From NCBI GenBank assembly GCA_002633005.1, contig NMRA01000204.1, positions 192,260 to 256,259 of the forward strand: 64,000 nt of DNA, in the 5' to 3' direction. Positions 35,369 to 47,323 of this stretch are shown here, in pieces (position 1 is the first letter of the stretch; every line of letters starts with the position of its first letter). The notes below the pieces were generated by a model that was not told the DNA's origin, ran no database searches, and saw only the letters and a program-made list of their open reading frames with translations. Made by a program: the position numbers and the translations under genes. Source of the stretch: Phoronis australis. Its lineage: Eukaryota > Phoronida > Phoronidae.

Positions 35369-35490
35369 TTCAGTAACACTAGGACTTGGCTACAATCTAG
35401 CCAAAGTCACGTGTTTTCATTTAAAATACACGGCAGTATCTCACATAATGTCGCAGTCTTGCTTTTCAGCAAAGTCCTAGCGTTACTGAA
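35369..35490. mobile_element. Short MITE-like hairpin element
   Basis: The 19-bp terminal inverted repeats TTCAGTAACACTAGGACTT (35369) and AAGTCCTAGCGTTACTGAA (35472) have one mismatch. An inner hairpin TTGGCTA-caatc-TAGCCAA lies at 35386-35404. A diverged relative is at 50187-50335. Confidence 0.7.
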
Positions 35491-35599
35491 TGAGAAGCAG
35501 GTCAGGGGCATTCCCTACGCATATGTTGTTCCTCTGAATTCCACTGAGAATAGGTGATGAGTGAAAGCTTATGAGACCATTGACTTTTTGAAGGCATTT

Positions 35600-35818
35600 T
35601 TATACACCTACACAGGTATCAGTATAGTTCAGTAGTAGCCCTTCGTTTACACAAACTTCGTTAAAGACACGACTAGACTTTTTGTTAGTGAGCTTGATAC
35701 TGGTATGTTCGTATTTTCGGAACAGTCTCCTTTCTTCTGGTGTGCAGGTACGAAGTAAAAGACCGTGAGACATAACAAACAAACAAATAAAAACAGTAGC
35801 TATATTTCGTGACTTCAT
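35600..35818 (-). pseudogene. Decayed coding fragment, FNEVCVNEGLLLNYTD family, copy 2
   Basis: A 72-codon open frame on the minus strand: MKSRNIATVFICLFVMSHGL, RKYEHTSIKLTNKKSSRVFN, EVCVNEGLLLNYTD. Homologous to 3545-3726. It starts with an ATG and a hydrophobic stretch; a real exon is possible, but no partner exons were found. Confidence 0.45.
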
Positions 35819-35989
35819 GTCACGTCATCATGAAATGAGTGGAATGAACATATACAGAGCGAAATACGCGTGACAGCGGGAAGAGGGGCATACAAGCAGA
35901 GAGTGTGAATGTGACACACAGTGGGAAGCCTGCAACCCTATCGAAACAGAGCCAGCCTGCGATACACATAGGTATTATGTAATCACTTG

Positions 35990-36560
35990 TGACAGTCATC
36001 TCCGGAGTTTGCGGCTGTGTCTTCTAAACCCCTTCTAGAATCTTTATGAAATCTGGCAAATTTACTCCTATGAATGCCGGGCAACAATTGTCAACCACAT
36101 TCGGATGGAGTGGACTACCCCCTATTGGCAATTTTCTTTTTTACATTTGTCGCTGTATCCTTCGACAACAAATTTCCATTTTCTATTATAAGGAGGTGAT
36201 GACGCCTTCTTATTTTCAGAAGGATTCGATGTATTGTTGTCATTTTTGTAATTCTTTGGTGTCCTCTCTATCCCTCAAATCAGGATTATCATGAAAATTT
36301 TCATAGGTGCTGAGAAAATCTAACTGATAACGATGATCTTCATGGAGGTCCCCTCCCTATTACCATTTATGCTTGTGTCTCAAAACCTCCCAAGTTCCTT
36401 GATAGATCCTCATGAAATTTGTTATTTGTTCCTATTGAGGAGAGTGCAACTGATTTGGATTTTTGTGAGCATAACTGACTTGCTTTGCTTTCTTTAGGGG
36501 CTATTATAAGTTTACTAGTATTGCTCCCTCTAGTGGGAATCTTCCCTCATATCTGTACTG
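35990..36560 (+). repeat. Modular 144-bp repeat family, block 6
   Basis: Includes TTCTAAACCCCTTCTAGAAT, CTTTATGAAATCTGGCAAAT, GGTGATGACGCCTTCTTATT and, at 36533-36546, GCTCCCTCTAGTGG, which fits 13 of 14 positions of the CTCF consensus. Confidence 0.7.
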
Positions 36561-36564
36561 TATG

Positions 36565-38115
36565 CAATGTAAACTGGTGGCATATCAACTCTCTGAAATA
36601 ACTCTTATAATTCAATTTAGAATATTTTACTTCTTAGTATCAAAGATGCATTACAACAGTCATTTTTTAATAAAATGAAACGTTTGAATAAGAGTGCCGA
36701 GAAATCTGATGTAGTGAGCAAGTTCCACTCGCAGTTTCACGTTTCCAGTTATTTTTATTAATGAAAATTGAAAAAAGGCTCATAATACCTTTCAGAGAAA
36801 GTATGTTATACCACACTGACCAAAAACCCTTTCATGAAAGATAAAATTGCCAGCTCCCAGACGGAGTCTAAACTCTCACCTCAGATTGCTATCTTAGTCT
36901 AGAATTGCAATTGTCAACACTCCACTATGTTATTGCTGAACACAGAACTTAACTGGCAGGTTGTCCTGTATTGTAAAACATTAGAAGCTTCGGACTCCAA
37001 TGATTGTCAAAATTGATTTTTTGCCCGTTTTCACTAAAAACTTCTAACATTGTTATGATGGACCATTATAAACTCTGATTTACTGTGTGCCCGCATGGAG
37101 TCTGGGGCAGCTATGGTATATTAGCTTAAAATTATAGCTATCAGTTTTGTGGGATTTTTATCCCTTGGTACTTATTGTCCATTCCAATTTGATAATCCAC
37201 ATTGGTGTCGAATGACCCAGGTGGGCTGTCTATACCCCTGAAAATCATCGGAAATGTTGTGAAACACAAACTTAGGATATAAAGCAAATGCAGCTCATTT
37301 TTAATCATTGTATATTCAAACACTAAAGTGACAACACGGACACATCAGCAATTATAACATAATGGGTGTTCTGTTTGATATCAAGTTATTAGTAACCAGT
37401 TTTAATCCAAAAGCTAATTAAAGACTAGCATTTACAAGTTGAATTGTTCAGCATTGCATATGTTGCAGATGAGATAGTATTAGTGAGTGAAGGAATCATG
37501 TATTCTTTAGCTTTTAAAGAGTTTTTCGTGTTTTTTGTGTTTTCAAAATCCAGCGATTGTGTAACAGAACAAGGCATGAATTGTGCTGTTATTGTGGCTC
37601 CTTATGGCCATTTAATTCCTGTTACTGCATTTCTTGAACCATTTAGTGCACTGTGTGATAGATGATGAACTTTTATTTGAAGTTTCTCAGCAAAATTTAA
37701 CATTTATCACTTCATGTGTGACCTCTATGATATTGTATAAATGTCTTGAACTACTCCAGTAAATAAACAAGCCGGTTGCAACAGGCATGACTGTGCTTTA
37801 ATTTCACTGCTCGTACTCAGCAAGTCTGCTACGCTGTTTGAGGAATTTTTCAAATGTTATTAAGTTTTTGTTAGCTATGACAGTTTTCCCCGTAAGTGTT
37901 TCACTTCCAAAGCATTCTTTTCTAATGCTGTGGTATTAAGTGAAACACGGACCGACATGGTGTCCTGGTGTTTCATTTTCCATCCAGCATTTCGGCCAGC
38001 ATGATTCTGTTGCTTGACCTGTTGTTTACTTAATATGTTTTTGCAGGTTACATTAATCGGTTATCACCTGCATAATATCAACTACAGTTGACACCTTGTC
38101 AGACCTAAAAGCTTG
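36565..38115. other. Stretch without recognised gene
   Basis: Only the weak exon-like segment at 37554-37666 was noted (see the candidate at 34205). Confidence 0.4.
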
Positions 38116-38117
38116 GT

Positions 38118-38136
38118 TAAGTAAGTAAGTAAGTAA
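38118..38136. repeat. TAAG microsatellite at the retrotransposon 3' end
   Basis: About four to five TAAG units sit where the minus-strand retrotransposon ends, typical of a non-LTR 3' tail. Confidence 0.7.
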
Positions 38137-39185
38137 TTTTTTATTGTAGTGACATGTGATTCAAATGAATTTAAACAATGAATACGTTACAAAGACTAGG
38201 AACACCCAGCCCTCCACGGGGCTTATAAGTCACTTTAGATACATGATACAAAAAAGAAAAGACAAGTGTACGCGCATTGCAAGAGGACCAGAAAGAGAAG
38301 GCCGAGATAAAAGTGATCATAAATGAATATAATTTTTCCTTACTTCAAAAGTATTTTTGATGAAAACTGAAGTTTTCCTAATAACATCTTTTTGCATGAT
38401 TGTGATTAATTTACTTTCACAGCTTTCTGCACGGAAACGTGGATATTTAATCTCAACTTGACAATAAAAGGTGTTTCTGGCATCTAAGAATAACGGACAC
38501 TCAAACAGAAAATGTAGTTCAGTTTCGACCTGACCAGTGTGACAAAGACAGCAAATTCTGTCATCAAAATCTAGAGAACGAAAACGCCCAACCTCAACCA
38601 ATAGCTGTAGGGTTCCGGTTCTAATTTGAGCAAGAATTGACCTACTAGGCCGAGTTAAGTCTAGATGCACGTAAGGCTCAACTTCAAAGACATTCTTCAT
38701 CAAAACATAGGTTCTTAACTTTGGTTTCGAACGGCTTTCAAACAACCACCTATCACAGGCTAAATCATGTAAAATATTCTTACAGTGAGACAGATTACCT
38801 GAACGTAAGTTATGAAAACAATCCGAAATCCCTAATTCTTCAAAAATGCTCAAGACTTCAGAAGACCAATTATTAGTACAAGTAGTGTAGTCCCACCAAA
38901 ATATTCGGTATGTTAGTCTATCATCCTCGAAATTAATAATACGATTCCACATTCTCAAAAGCTCAATTTTCCGCCTAACACTGGGGAATTCCCACCCCAT
39001 GTCACCCATAACAGGATGATTAGGAGCGAATTTGTGAACACCCAAGAAAAATCGCGCGGCTCTATTCTGAATGACATCATAATCCTGTAGACTAGAGCCG
39101 CCTCAGACACCTACGCAATAATCTCTAACAGGCACAACACGAGCATTGAATAATGTAGTGAACGTTCTGTACCTCATATTTTTAT
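38137..39185 (-). mobile_element. Non-LTR retrotransposon 3' part: end of RT, C-terminal zinc-ribbon, 3' UTR
   Basis: The minus-strand frame at 38317-39045 is open for 242 codons and continues upstream to about 39174 through one in-frame TGA (39103-39105). It reads NRAARFFLGVHKFAPNHPVM, GDMGWEFPSV and LLRMWNRI, typical of the segment after the reverse transcriptase palm, and then a zinc-ribbon ICCLCHTGQVETELHFLFEC (C-x2-C, H, C) of the zf-RVT type. The TGA falls in GV-stop-GGSSLQDYDVIQ, where related elements have Trp (TGG). The 3' UTR runs to the TAAG tail. The element is dead here. Confidence 0.8.
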
Positions 39186-39186
39186 N
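39186..39186. other. Single-N assembly join inside the retrotransposon
   Basis: The N stands between the RT N-terminal region and the post-RT region. Most of the RT palm is missing, so sequence was lost or collapsed here. Confidence 0.8.
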
Positions 39187-39380
39187 ACGCGCGGGTCCTT
39201 CTCTGACCCCTTTGGGATAGGCATAATAACGGATTTAGCCCATAAACTAGGAACCATAGCGTAACGAAAAACCATTTGGAACAAATAAGTCAAAAGGTCA
39301 ATAGCGTTATCATTTTTACATACTTCATAACAAATATAAGTAAGACTTAAATGAGTTTCCCACCTCACCACCTTTTTTGT
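39187..39380 (-). mobile_element. Non-LTR reverse transcriptase, N-terminal fragment
   Basis: The minus strand reads EVCKNDNAIDLLTYLFQMVF then RYAMVPSLWAKSVIMPIPKG and SEKDPR, the usual start of an RVT_1 domain (V/IP..W....I.PIPK...DPR). It breaks at the N. Confidence 0.75.
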
Positions 39381-39670
39381 TCTTCTACAGTCACTTCTGT
39401 TAGTCCAAGATGTTTTCAAAAATTTTAATGACCAATCCCTTATTCCTAAACGGCAGGAGGCAGAAGGTACTGGCAATTTTGGTTCAGGTCCTTGAAATTC
39501 AAGTTCTGAATCAAGTTTGACTAATTAATCAGCTGCCTCATTACGCTGAATGTCACGGCGTCCAGGCCTCCAGGCCACTGTGATACAATTAGGTGTTCCT
39601 AAATTATTTACGTGATACATTGCTGAACAATGTGTGACTTCAAAAATTGTTTTTAAGGCTTTAATAGCTG
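39381..39670 (-). mobile_element. RNase H C-terminal fragment fused ahead of the RT fragment
   Basis: The minus strand reads LQAAIKALKTIFEVTHCSAM, ITVAWRPGRRDIQRNEAAD, an in-frame TAA (39525-39527), LVKLDSELEF and WSLKFLKTSWTNRSDCRRTK. The W.PG.RDIQ.NEAAD motif is the end of retrotransposon RNase H, and W..CRRTK is the usual following segment. RNase H normally lies downstream of RT, so this is a fragment of a different element or a rearrangement. Confidence 0.65.
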
Positions 39671-39679
39671 CCTGCAATT

Positions 39680-40115
39680 GACAGCGTTTTTCCGTTCAGT
39701 GACTTTACCAGAGGTAAAGGATTGTGAGGGCGTGATAACATCTAGCTTCTTTGTTAACTGCCAAGCACCGTCAGTCTTTTGTCTGGTATGACAACAGGCA
39801 GGCCAATTATCTACCAGGCTTATTACAGACCACATGTGAACAGGACCAAACCCAGAGCGAATTGGTAAATTTGGAAAGAATAGATTGCTTTAACTTCAGT
39901 TGTAATTGGGCAATTTTGGCAATTCAAAAATTAAACATGAACACCTCTTGAAGATTTCATAAATGCTATTGGTTTATGTTCAAATATGTTATAACATAAC
40001 TTTTATTTTAGGAGCCCTGCTGAAGTCAGGGTAGATGGGATCTTATTGGAGATTAGACCAATTATCGAACAAAAGAGAGCTGGCCCTTCAGCCATAAATG
40101 CCAGAATACAAAATG
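39680..40115 (+). repeat. Dispersed repeat A, copy 2
   Basis: Homologous to 23780-24165 and abutting the RNase H fragment. The open right end reads VRVDGILLEIRPIIEQKRAG, then PSAINARIQNES and MDYLTG before a stop at about 40159. The conserved frame suggests a mobile-element ORF. Confidence 0.75.
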
Positions 40116-40119
40116 AGAG

Positions 40120-42495
40120 CAACGGGGAAAACGCCGTAATGGACTATCTGACAGGATAGCTGCAGATGTATTTTGAATTCCCTTTTCGAGCATTTATTCT
40201 GCAACTATAGAAACTACAAAGGCCTCTGCTTGGGAAACAGATAAAGAGATTTTGCAGTAAGGCGGTATATCAGTCGGGTATTCAATACGAAAACCTGCAC
40301 CAACCTGTTCATTTATTTTTAACCATCATGATGTGCTTTGATGGCAGCTTACACCAATTTCCTTTTATATTCTATAGCACCATTTCTGTTTAGAATAACA
40401 CATCCCACAGGAAACTAGAACGCACACTCCTCACATAGATATCGGTAATAGGCGTATCCATTGTTCACTGTGTTTTTCTTATAATAAAGATAATGGTAAG
40501 CATTTATTGGTAACCAGCTGATGTGCTCCCAAGGTACAATATCCGTTCGACCCGATTTCTTACATCCAACAAGTATGCAACAAAGTAAAACAATGGTAGT
40601 GTTCCATAGGCGATAACCATGCGAGGCGCTTACGCCCGTCGCCTGAATGGCACACGTTAAGCAATAGCTTGCGGCAACTTCCATACGACATCATTTGGCA
40701 TGGGATTCAGTGAGTTCGCATGCACAGCAATACAAGTGCATTTCTAGCACTGTTAAACATATCAAAGCTGTAAGGTTCACTTGTTTCAGTTGTATCAAAA
40801 TATTTAAGGCAGTATTAATCAGACAGCACTAAATACTGTTGCCAAAAGAATTATTCTGAAATGTCACTTAAGGTTATGATACGGACCTGATTGACATATC
40901 TGTATATTTAGCTAAATATTTAGAAAAGTATAGATTTTAACTTTATGTTAATAAAGGTATGTATTTCTGAAGGAAATCTGTAGACTTTGGTTTTTCTCAG
41001 TGACCATTTTCCTTTTAGTAAAATTTAGCTAAAACAAAGGTGTATTGATAGCAAAACAACAGTATCAATAACATGATCAAATTTGATTTGATATGAATGT
41101 TCAAGATGAGATCTTAAAAATGCTATTGCAGTTTTCTACAATATTATTTCGTTTTCCTCCGATGTAGATTTGAAGTTTTTTGCGAAGTCGTGACAGCCAC
41201 TCATACAAAAGCGGAACACTTTAATAGCAATTCCTTGCAGCATTTCAGAGAACATTGTATAAAGGGTCATGGTAACTGACAATCCCAGCTGTTTCTGAAA
41301 TGTGACATTCTGAAGTTAGCCAAATTTGGACATAGTTTCTAGAGTCCTACATAACCTTGAAGTGGCGATAAACGGTCTTCCAGCACCAAAAAACGGACAC
41401 CCAAGGTTGTGCCACTGGTATGAAATTATTCCTTTGTCAACTGAAGATGATTTCAGGGCTTTGAAAGAGCTGACAGTTTGCCATTGCTCGAGTCCAAGCT
41501 CTACAAGAATGCTTGTCACAGTGTGTCATTTTGTATGTGCTGGGCATGGTCTCAACTGACAAGCTGTTCTTTGCAAAAGCAAAAATCGCATGTCATGTGA
41601 GTAGGGAACAAGTTGAAGCTAAGTTCCCATGAGGTAGGAGTTGTAAATTAAAAGTTTGCTTCTTGGTGCTGATACTGAGCCCCAGGTCATATATTTTGAA
41701 ATTACCGAGCCTGTTTTCAGAAAATGTGCCTGCTTATACATGGATTGAGGACCAATAAGTTACCTTGTAGATAAGCCATAACATGTACATTTTGGAATAA
41801 ACTGTTTCTCATAAAGCCAGTTATTTTTTGTTTGGCTCTCAATGACACTGCCTGTGTTGAAAACTAAGCAACTGAGATTTTAATTACAACTCTGAAAGTA
41901 TGCCCTTGAGCCTATGTTGGAAACTTCCCTATTTTGGCCAATGGGAGTTTATTTTGGTGCCAATGTTTGTGGAAATCTGAGTAGAATTTACATAAATTAG
42001 ATTTAACTAGATCAACAAATTTTATTTGTGTGAATCGAAATCTGACTTTTCTGCAGGGACTGGTGAATGAACTAGAACATTCTTACAATGGAATGTTTTG
42101 AGAATTGTCAGTGAAGATCTGTGCCATCCGGAGCACCTCAGTATTAACGTCAGCCTCAAGTTATCCCTCGGAGGTGGTTCATATATATATGCAGATGTGT
42201 GAACTTCAATCATTATGGGAAATAATGCTACTTTCACAATGAGTAATGCGAGAGAAGGCGATGGGATTTCCCATGTGTTAAAAGCCCGGATTGGCTCCAA
42301 AAATGAGTAGGGGTCTGCTACTTGAATGTCAAAATCCAGACTGATGCAATACCCTTGGCAGATGACAAAATACCAAACCTGAGACAACGCTAAATGATGA
42401 AAGGCTCTCCCTGCGACAATACCAAGACTAAAATACCTAACCGAGACCATTACTTTTCGCTGTCAACACCTTTTTAACAGAGTGTTTTTGACAGC
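40120..42495. other. Stretch without recognised gene
   Basis: Open frames at 41326-41559 (plus) and 42022-42450 (minus) have no recognisable domain or exon borders. Confidence 0.4.
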
Positions 42496-42499
42496 AAAA

Positions 42500-42658
42500 A
42501 CCATAGAAGTTCGGGTTGACGTCCATGCTCACTTAAGCGCCCATTCCCAACTTTTGGTGGATTTGCGATTTAAGCGCCCACATCTAAACCACCCACTCCC
42601 CGAATTTTTTGGTTTGCCAGTGTGACCTCCCTGGGCGCTAATCCAAACGTTTATGGTA
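42500..42658. mobile_element. Diverged foldback relative of 17316-17672
   Basis: The ends ACCATAGAAGTTCGGGTTGA and CGCTAATCCAAACGTTTATG are an imperfect inverted pair matching the 17.3-kb termini. The interior has TTAAGCGCCCA units at about 54-bp spacing. Confidence 0.65.
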
Positions 42659-42664
42659 GGTCAG

Positions 42665-43840
42665 TCCAAATACGCAACTGCCATTATATTACACAAAGTA
42701 CTTGAATGGATACAATGATTTAACTCCGAGTGATCTTCATAGGAGTTGTACGGAAAAGTGTCTGCCTGACATTCTTAGCACTTGTGGTTGGTCCTTGGTT
42801 TCTTGCAAATTTATTTCTATGATAACAAATTCTAGGTAAAAATATTGATGCAACTATTTCACTTATTTCACCCACCTGAGACCATACCTGGAAGTATCCC
42901 AGATACCTACCCGCGGCAATTTGTCAAGCCAAATTACCCACCTGAGAACATACCTCAGAGTGGACCAAGTACCACAGAGCCCGAGTTGGTGGCACATCCC
43001 GCACCCCTGTAACCCCGGGGTGAACAGGCTTTAACAAGGTTAACAGACCATCAAGAGGCAGGCTAAGGTTTTAGAATGACAGTCAAGTATGACCTGAGAT
43101 CTGTGTGGCATGGTTTTAGCCATCTCTTTCACCAAATCTTTTGCTGTTGTGATTGAAGTTAGGTCATGGACAGGTATGAAACACTTCCAAGGGATAGTTT
43201 GAGGCTATAAAAATACCTAGGGACTCACTGTTCTGGATCCCTGTGTGTGACTTGTCTGATCGTTTGATTGTTTCTAGTAGTTGTGAATGATCTGTCATCA
43301 AGCTACAGGTGTGGCTGAACTGGTATGTTCAAATCAGGAGCTCATTACCTGCTATTCATCCAGGGCTTGTAGAAAAGCTCAGTGCTTTATGATTTCATTC
43401 GAAGTCCAGCTGAGCTCATACCAGCTGCCTGGAGTTGATACATATTTTATAGCATTATAATGACAAAGAGAAGACAGTTTTAATTAATCTTATTAATCAA
43501 TAAACGTTTGGAAACAGCGTTTGTGCTAACTACTGAACATGCAATCAAATCACTATTTCTGAAATACATTTGTATCATTGATCTACACATTTCTCATGGC
43601 TATAGTAGGATGTCATGTAGCTTCACGGTCCCTGCCTTGAACATTCATGTGTGTTCATAAACTGGTTTAGAAAAAAAAAAACGCACTAGCAGTTAAAAGT
43701 TGATATATATACCATGTCCTGATGTCAAAAACAACTTTTAAAATTTTAAAATCTGAAAGCCCATATATTTTTTACTTCTTGTAAAGAAAATGGAAATCAA
43801 GAAATTCTAGGTTGATGTTAGTTCCTTGCTTTGTTATTGC
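42665..43840. other. Stretch without recognised gene
   Basis: Contains a short internal repeat of CACCTGAGA.CATACCT (near 42880 and 42940). Confidence 0.4.
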
Positions 43841-43844
43841 ATAG

Positions 43845-43907
43845 AGCCAAGGGTTCTTGTGCCTTTGCCTGTCAAAAAGGACGAATATGCATCAGATGAG
43901 TTTTTAG
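43845..43907 (+). CDS. Candidate exon PRVLVPLPVKKDEYASDEFL of an unknown gene
   Basis: The acceptor is GTTATTGCATAG and the donor GTAATA starts at 43908. Phase 2 in, phase 1 out. The peptide composition is protein-like with no low complexity. Joining to the next candidate (47324) completes a Gly codon. Family not recognised. Confidence 0.4.
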   Translation, partial: SQGFLCLCLSKRTNMHQMSF

Positions 43908-44803
43908 GTAATAGTTAGGGATACTAAATGCACTGTAGAATGCAAAAATGGCTGTCATTTGCTTTCTCTGTGTTTGCGTCCAGATGTGGGGGTTCAGGGG
44001 GTGAGACATTTTGGGGGTTGGGGTTACCACAGCCTTGAGATGATCTAGCGCAAATGACCAACCAGACAAAAATTAACTTGAACTCGCTGCTGATGTTATC
44101 ATTCAGTAGATAATCAGAACCATCATAAACACACCATATTTTTTTAAAGTTTTTGCTTTAAAAGTTTGTAAATAACATATTTAAATAGTTTGTGAAAATT
44201 GGACAAGAAATGAGATTTTTGCACCCTACAGCAGTAGCAATGTTGTGATATTTTGCTTCTCATTAATTATGATGGGTGTGTAACATACCTCGGCCAATTA
44301 CCAAACCAGAAGACAGCAGTTATACTTGGAGGTAAGCCAAGTGCCATGGTGCAATTCTTGGCATGTCAGGTTTAATTCAAATTGCAACTGTCTGTCCTAT
44401 AGAGAAGGAACCGAATCACCATCTGTGTGCTTGTAGAATTTAGTTATAGGGGTACTCTTCTCTCACTACATATCCACGGACCATTATTTTTTTGTCACTT
44501 CTACCAGTGCCTTGGGATCTGTCGCATGGATGCAGATCTCATGAGATGGGGGTGGAGTTGCCCTAGAGGGATCTTGTGACGGGGGAAACTCACTGGCCAT
44601 TTGCGGGCTCTGTATTGGTCACCTTCGCTTTAAATAGATTGTCATCAGGTAGTAAGTGAATTTTATAATATTTATGTTTGTGGCTGCTCTACTGAAATGC
44701 CTGCTTCCATATATTCAGCTGATTGAGTCTGCCAAAATCGTGTTAATCCTCTTGCGCATGTGCAAGGTTACAAGCAGCCTCTGAGGTAATGTCCTTGCAC
44801 TCA

Positions 44804-45592
44804 CAAGCATGTAATACTATGTAGGGTATTAGATTAATGCTTTTGTCTAAAAACTCATTGTGGTGTGGCCATCAGTTCTTTGGTGAACCCACAAAGCCAG
44901 TGTTTTTAAATGAGATAGCCCCTATTGTTGACTTTTGTAAACCTTCATTGCAGTGCAAATCCTCAACATGAGCTTGCTTAAAATTGGCTCTTGTGTTTTT
45001 TGGGTGGAGAGCATTTTTACCAGCCAATTCTAACAACACTGGGCTGTTGTAGGCCTGCAGCCTGTTTCATTAAAATGTCATAACTTTTTGATGTGTTTTA
45101 CTCTGCTTCTAAATAGAGACTCCATTTATACTCTGTGCACAACCCCTCGTACTGTTACATTTTAGTGAAACAAGCTCCTGGCCTGCATTTGATTCCCGTT
45201 GACCGTTTTGGAAACATGGTGCCATTCAGAATAAATTTTGCAAAAGTGCTCTGTGTATGATGCACTTTGTGAAAGTGATTCATTTCCAGAGGTGGAGATA
45301 TCTTATTGCTGCATTTGACTGGACTTGTTGTATCTTTATTATTCGACTTCAAATAGATTCTTCCTGACTCGATGTTTCTACACAATTAGACACACTTTTC
45401 CTCTAAAACAGTTCTTTTAGCAGATGACTAAGGCATTAACATTGTCATTCCTTGCCCATTAAAGCCATTTCTTCAATGATTTATTTTGTTTTGCTAAGTC
45501 TAGCGTTACTCGAATTAATTACTGAAATTATTCTGATCACCGTTGTCAAGGAAACTGATTTAAGGTACTGGTTTGATGCTGGTAAGTAAACT
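44804..45592. repeat. Left copy of a near-identical duplicated segment (probable haplotype 1)
   Basis: 44804-44854 matches 45594-45644, and 45196-45592 matches 45644-46040 with only two differences that I see in 397 bp. The intervening 44855-45195 (341 bp) is absent from the right copy. Confidence 0.85.
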
Positions 45593-45593
45593 N
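45593..45593. other. Single-N join between duplicated copies
   Basis: The N stands exactly at the junction of the two near-identical copies. Confidence 0.9.
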
Positions 45594-46040
45594 CAAGCAT
45601 GTAATACTATGTAGGGTATTAGATTAATGCTTTTGTCTAAAAACCGTTGACCGTTTTGGAAACATGGTGCCATTCAGAATAAATTTTGCAAAAGTGCTCT
45701 GTGTATGATGCACTTTGTGAAAGTGATTCATTTCCAGAGGTGGAGATATCTTATTGCTGCATTTGACTGGACTTGTTATATCTTTATTGTTCGACTTCAA
45801 ATAGATTCTTCCTGACTCGATGTTTCTACACAATTAGACACACTTTTCCTCTAAAACAGTTCTTTTAGCAGATGACTAAGGCATTAACATTGTCATTCCT
45901 TGCCCATTAAAGCCATTTCTTCAATGATTTATTTTGTTTTGCTAAGTCTAGCGTTACTCGAATTAATTACTGAAATTATTCTGATCACCGTTGTCAAGGA
46001 AACTGATTTAAGGTACTGGTTTGATGCTGGTAAGTAAACT
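45594..46040. repeat. Right copy of the duplicated segment (probable haplotype 2)
   Basis: See the left copy; the 341-bp segment is missing with a clean junction and one base of microhomology. Confidence 0.85.
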
Positions 46041-46728
46041 AGTGCACTTAATTGTTAACTATATGCTATGGAAGATAAGTATAGTCATTTGATGTCATTT
46101 TTACTAGTTTCAGGTCAGCTTTGTCATTCAACTTTGATGGTCACATTCCTATTTCGGATTGAAGTGTTTCCTGGTACGGTTGCTTGCGTCAGGAAGCATT
46201 GTGGCTTTTTATAGATGCTCCCTTCAAAAGTTGGTTTTGAATGTCAACTGTAGTTTTTCATTTTATTAGTTGTACCCTCAAAAATTAATGAGTACCATAG
46301 TACCATAAACTGAGACAACATGTCGATTTTAAAGCATTAACTATATGAATATAAAAGATTCAGCCAAACATGTATTCAGTATTGCAAAAAAAATTAAATT
46401 AAGGTTTTACGTATCCCTAATTTTCTAAGAGAGTACGGTTAGTACATTTAATTCTGTCATTTCTGTTTTGAATGATTTTTTTCTGGTACATTGACAGAAC
46501 TCATGATGGAGATATTAACTGGCATCTTTTTAAAATCTTAAAAGTACATTATTATGATGGACTCTTTTTCTCAGTGATTATTTCAGGCTAACCAGTTTAC
46601 ACTGTAGTCTCAATCAGTTTGTTTTCTGAAAAGTGCGATTTCACCCTCCACCATTACACCTTTAGGCTGGTGTGATTATCATTTGGCGTTTTTACATGGG
46701 GAACATTGTCACGGTGTGACTTGCTATG

Positions 46729-47115
46729 CTTAACTGTGACTTAAGTCGCATTTACATGACATTAGATTGCACACTGGATCAGAATGAATCAGTCACAGAC
46801 TGTCTGCGCATGCTCACATAAACAATAGCAAATGTTCAAACCATGTGGAATGCCAGTGGATCACCCGTATACATGCTATTACTGACGCAAGCGCATTGAA
46901 AGATGATCCCTTTCCACCCTGTCCCAGTTGTGCTTGGACGTGTAGTTGACACTGGAGCAACTGATCAAGTGCAACTCGCTCTATCTCATATACCATTGTC
47001 TAAAATGGCCGCCATGGTGTCAGCTTGCTCCGTGTCAGTCGCATTTACATATACACTTGCGCCCGATGGCACCCAGTCCAATTGTTAGTAGCTCCATGAC
47101 AGCTGTATGCAGTTA
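46729..47115 (+). repeat. Dispersed repeat B, diverged copy
   Basis: TTAAGTCGCATTTACATGAC, ACTGTCTGCGCATGCTCACA and GGAATGCCAG.TGATCA recur in the same order at 47666-47827 and 48002-48330. The body is followed by GC-richer sequence in both complete copies. Confidence 0.7.
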
Positions 47116-47204
47116 TTCATACACATTAGCACTGATTTAATCAAGCATTAACAAGCCGGTATTGGCATTTCTATTGCTTATTTTCCATGTTGCTTTTATG
47201 TGAC

Positions 47205-47262
47205 CACATGTATACATACATACATTTGTATATGTATATGTATACATATTTGCGTGCGTACA
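47205..47262. repeat. TA/CA-rich low complexity
   Basis: Alternating TATACATACATA and GTATATGTATA words. Confidence 0.8.
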
Positions 47263-47323
47263 TTTACAAATGAATAACAACAGTTATAATTTTATATTAT
47301 TCGCTATTGTTGTTCATTTACAG

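Noticed and set aside
41326-41559. Open frame NGLPAPKNGHPRLCHWYE
   Set aside because: Protein-like in part, but starts inside a short dispersed repeat and has no borders or match.
42022-42450. 142-codon open frame on the minus strand
   Set aside because: No recognisable motif, no exon borders, and composition compatible with a chance open frame.
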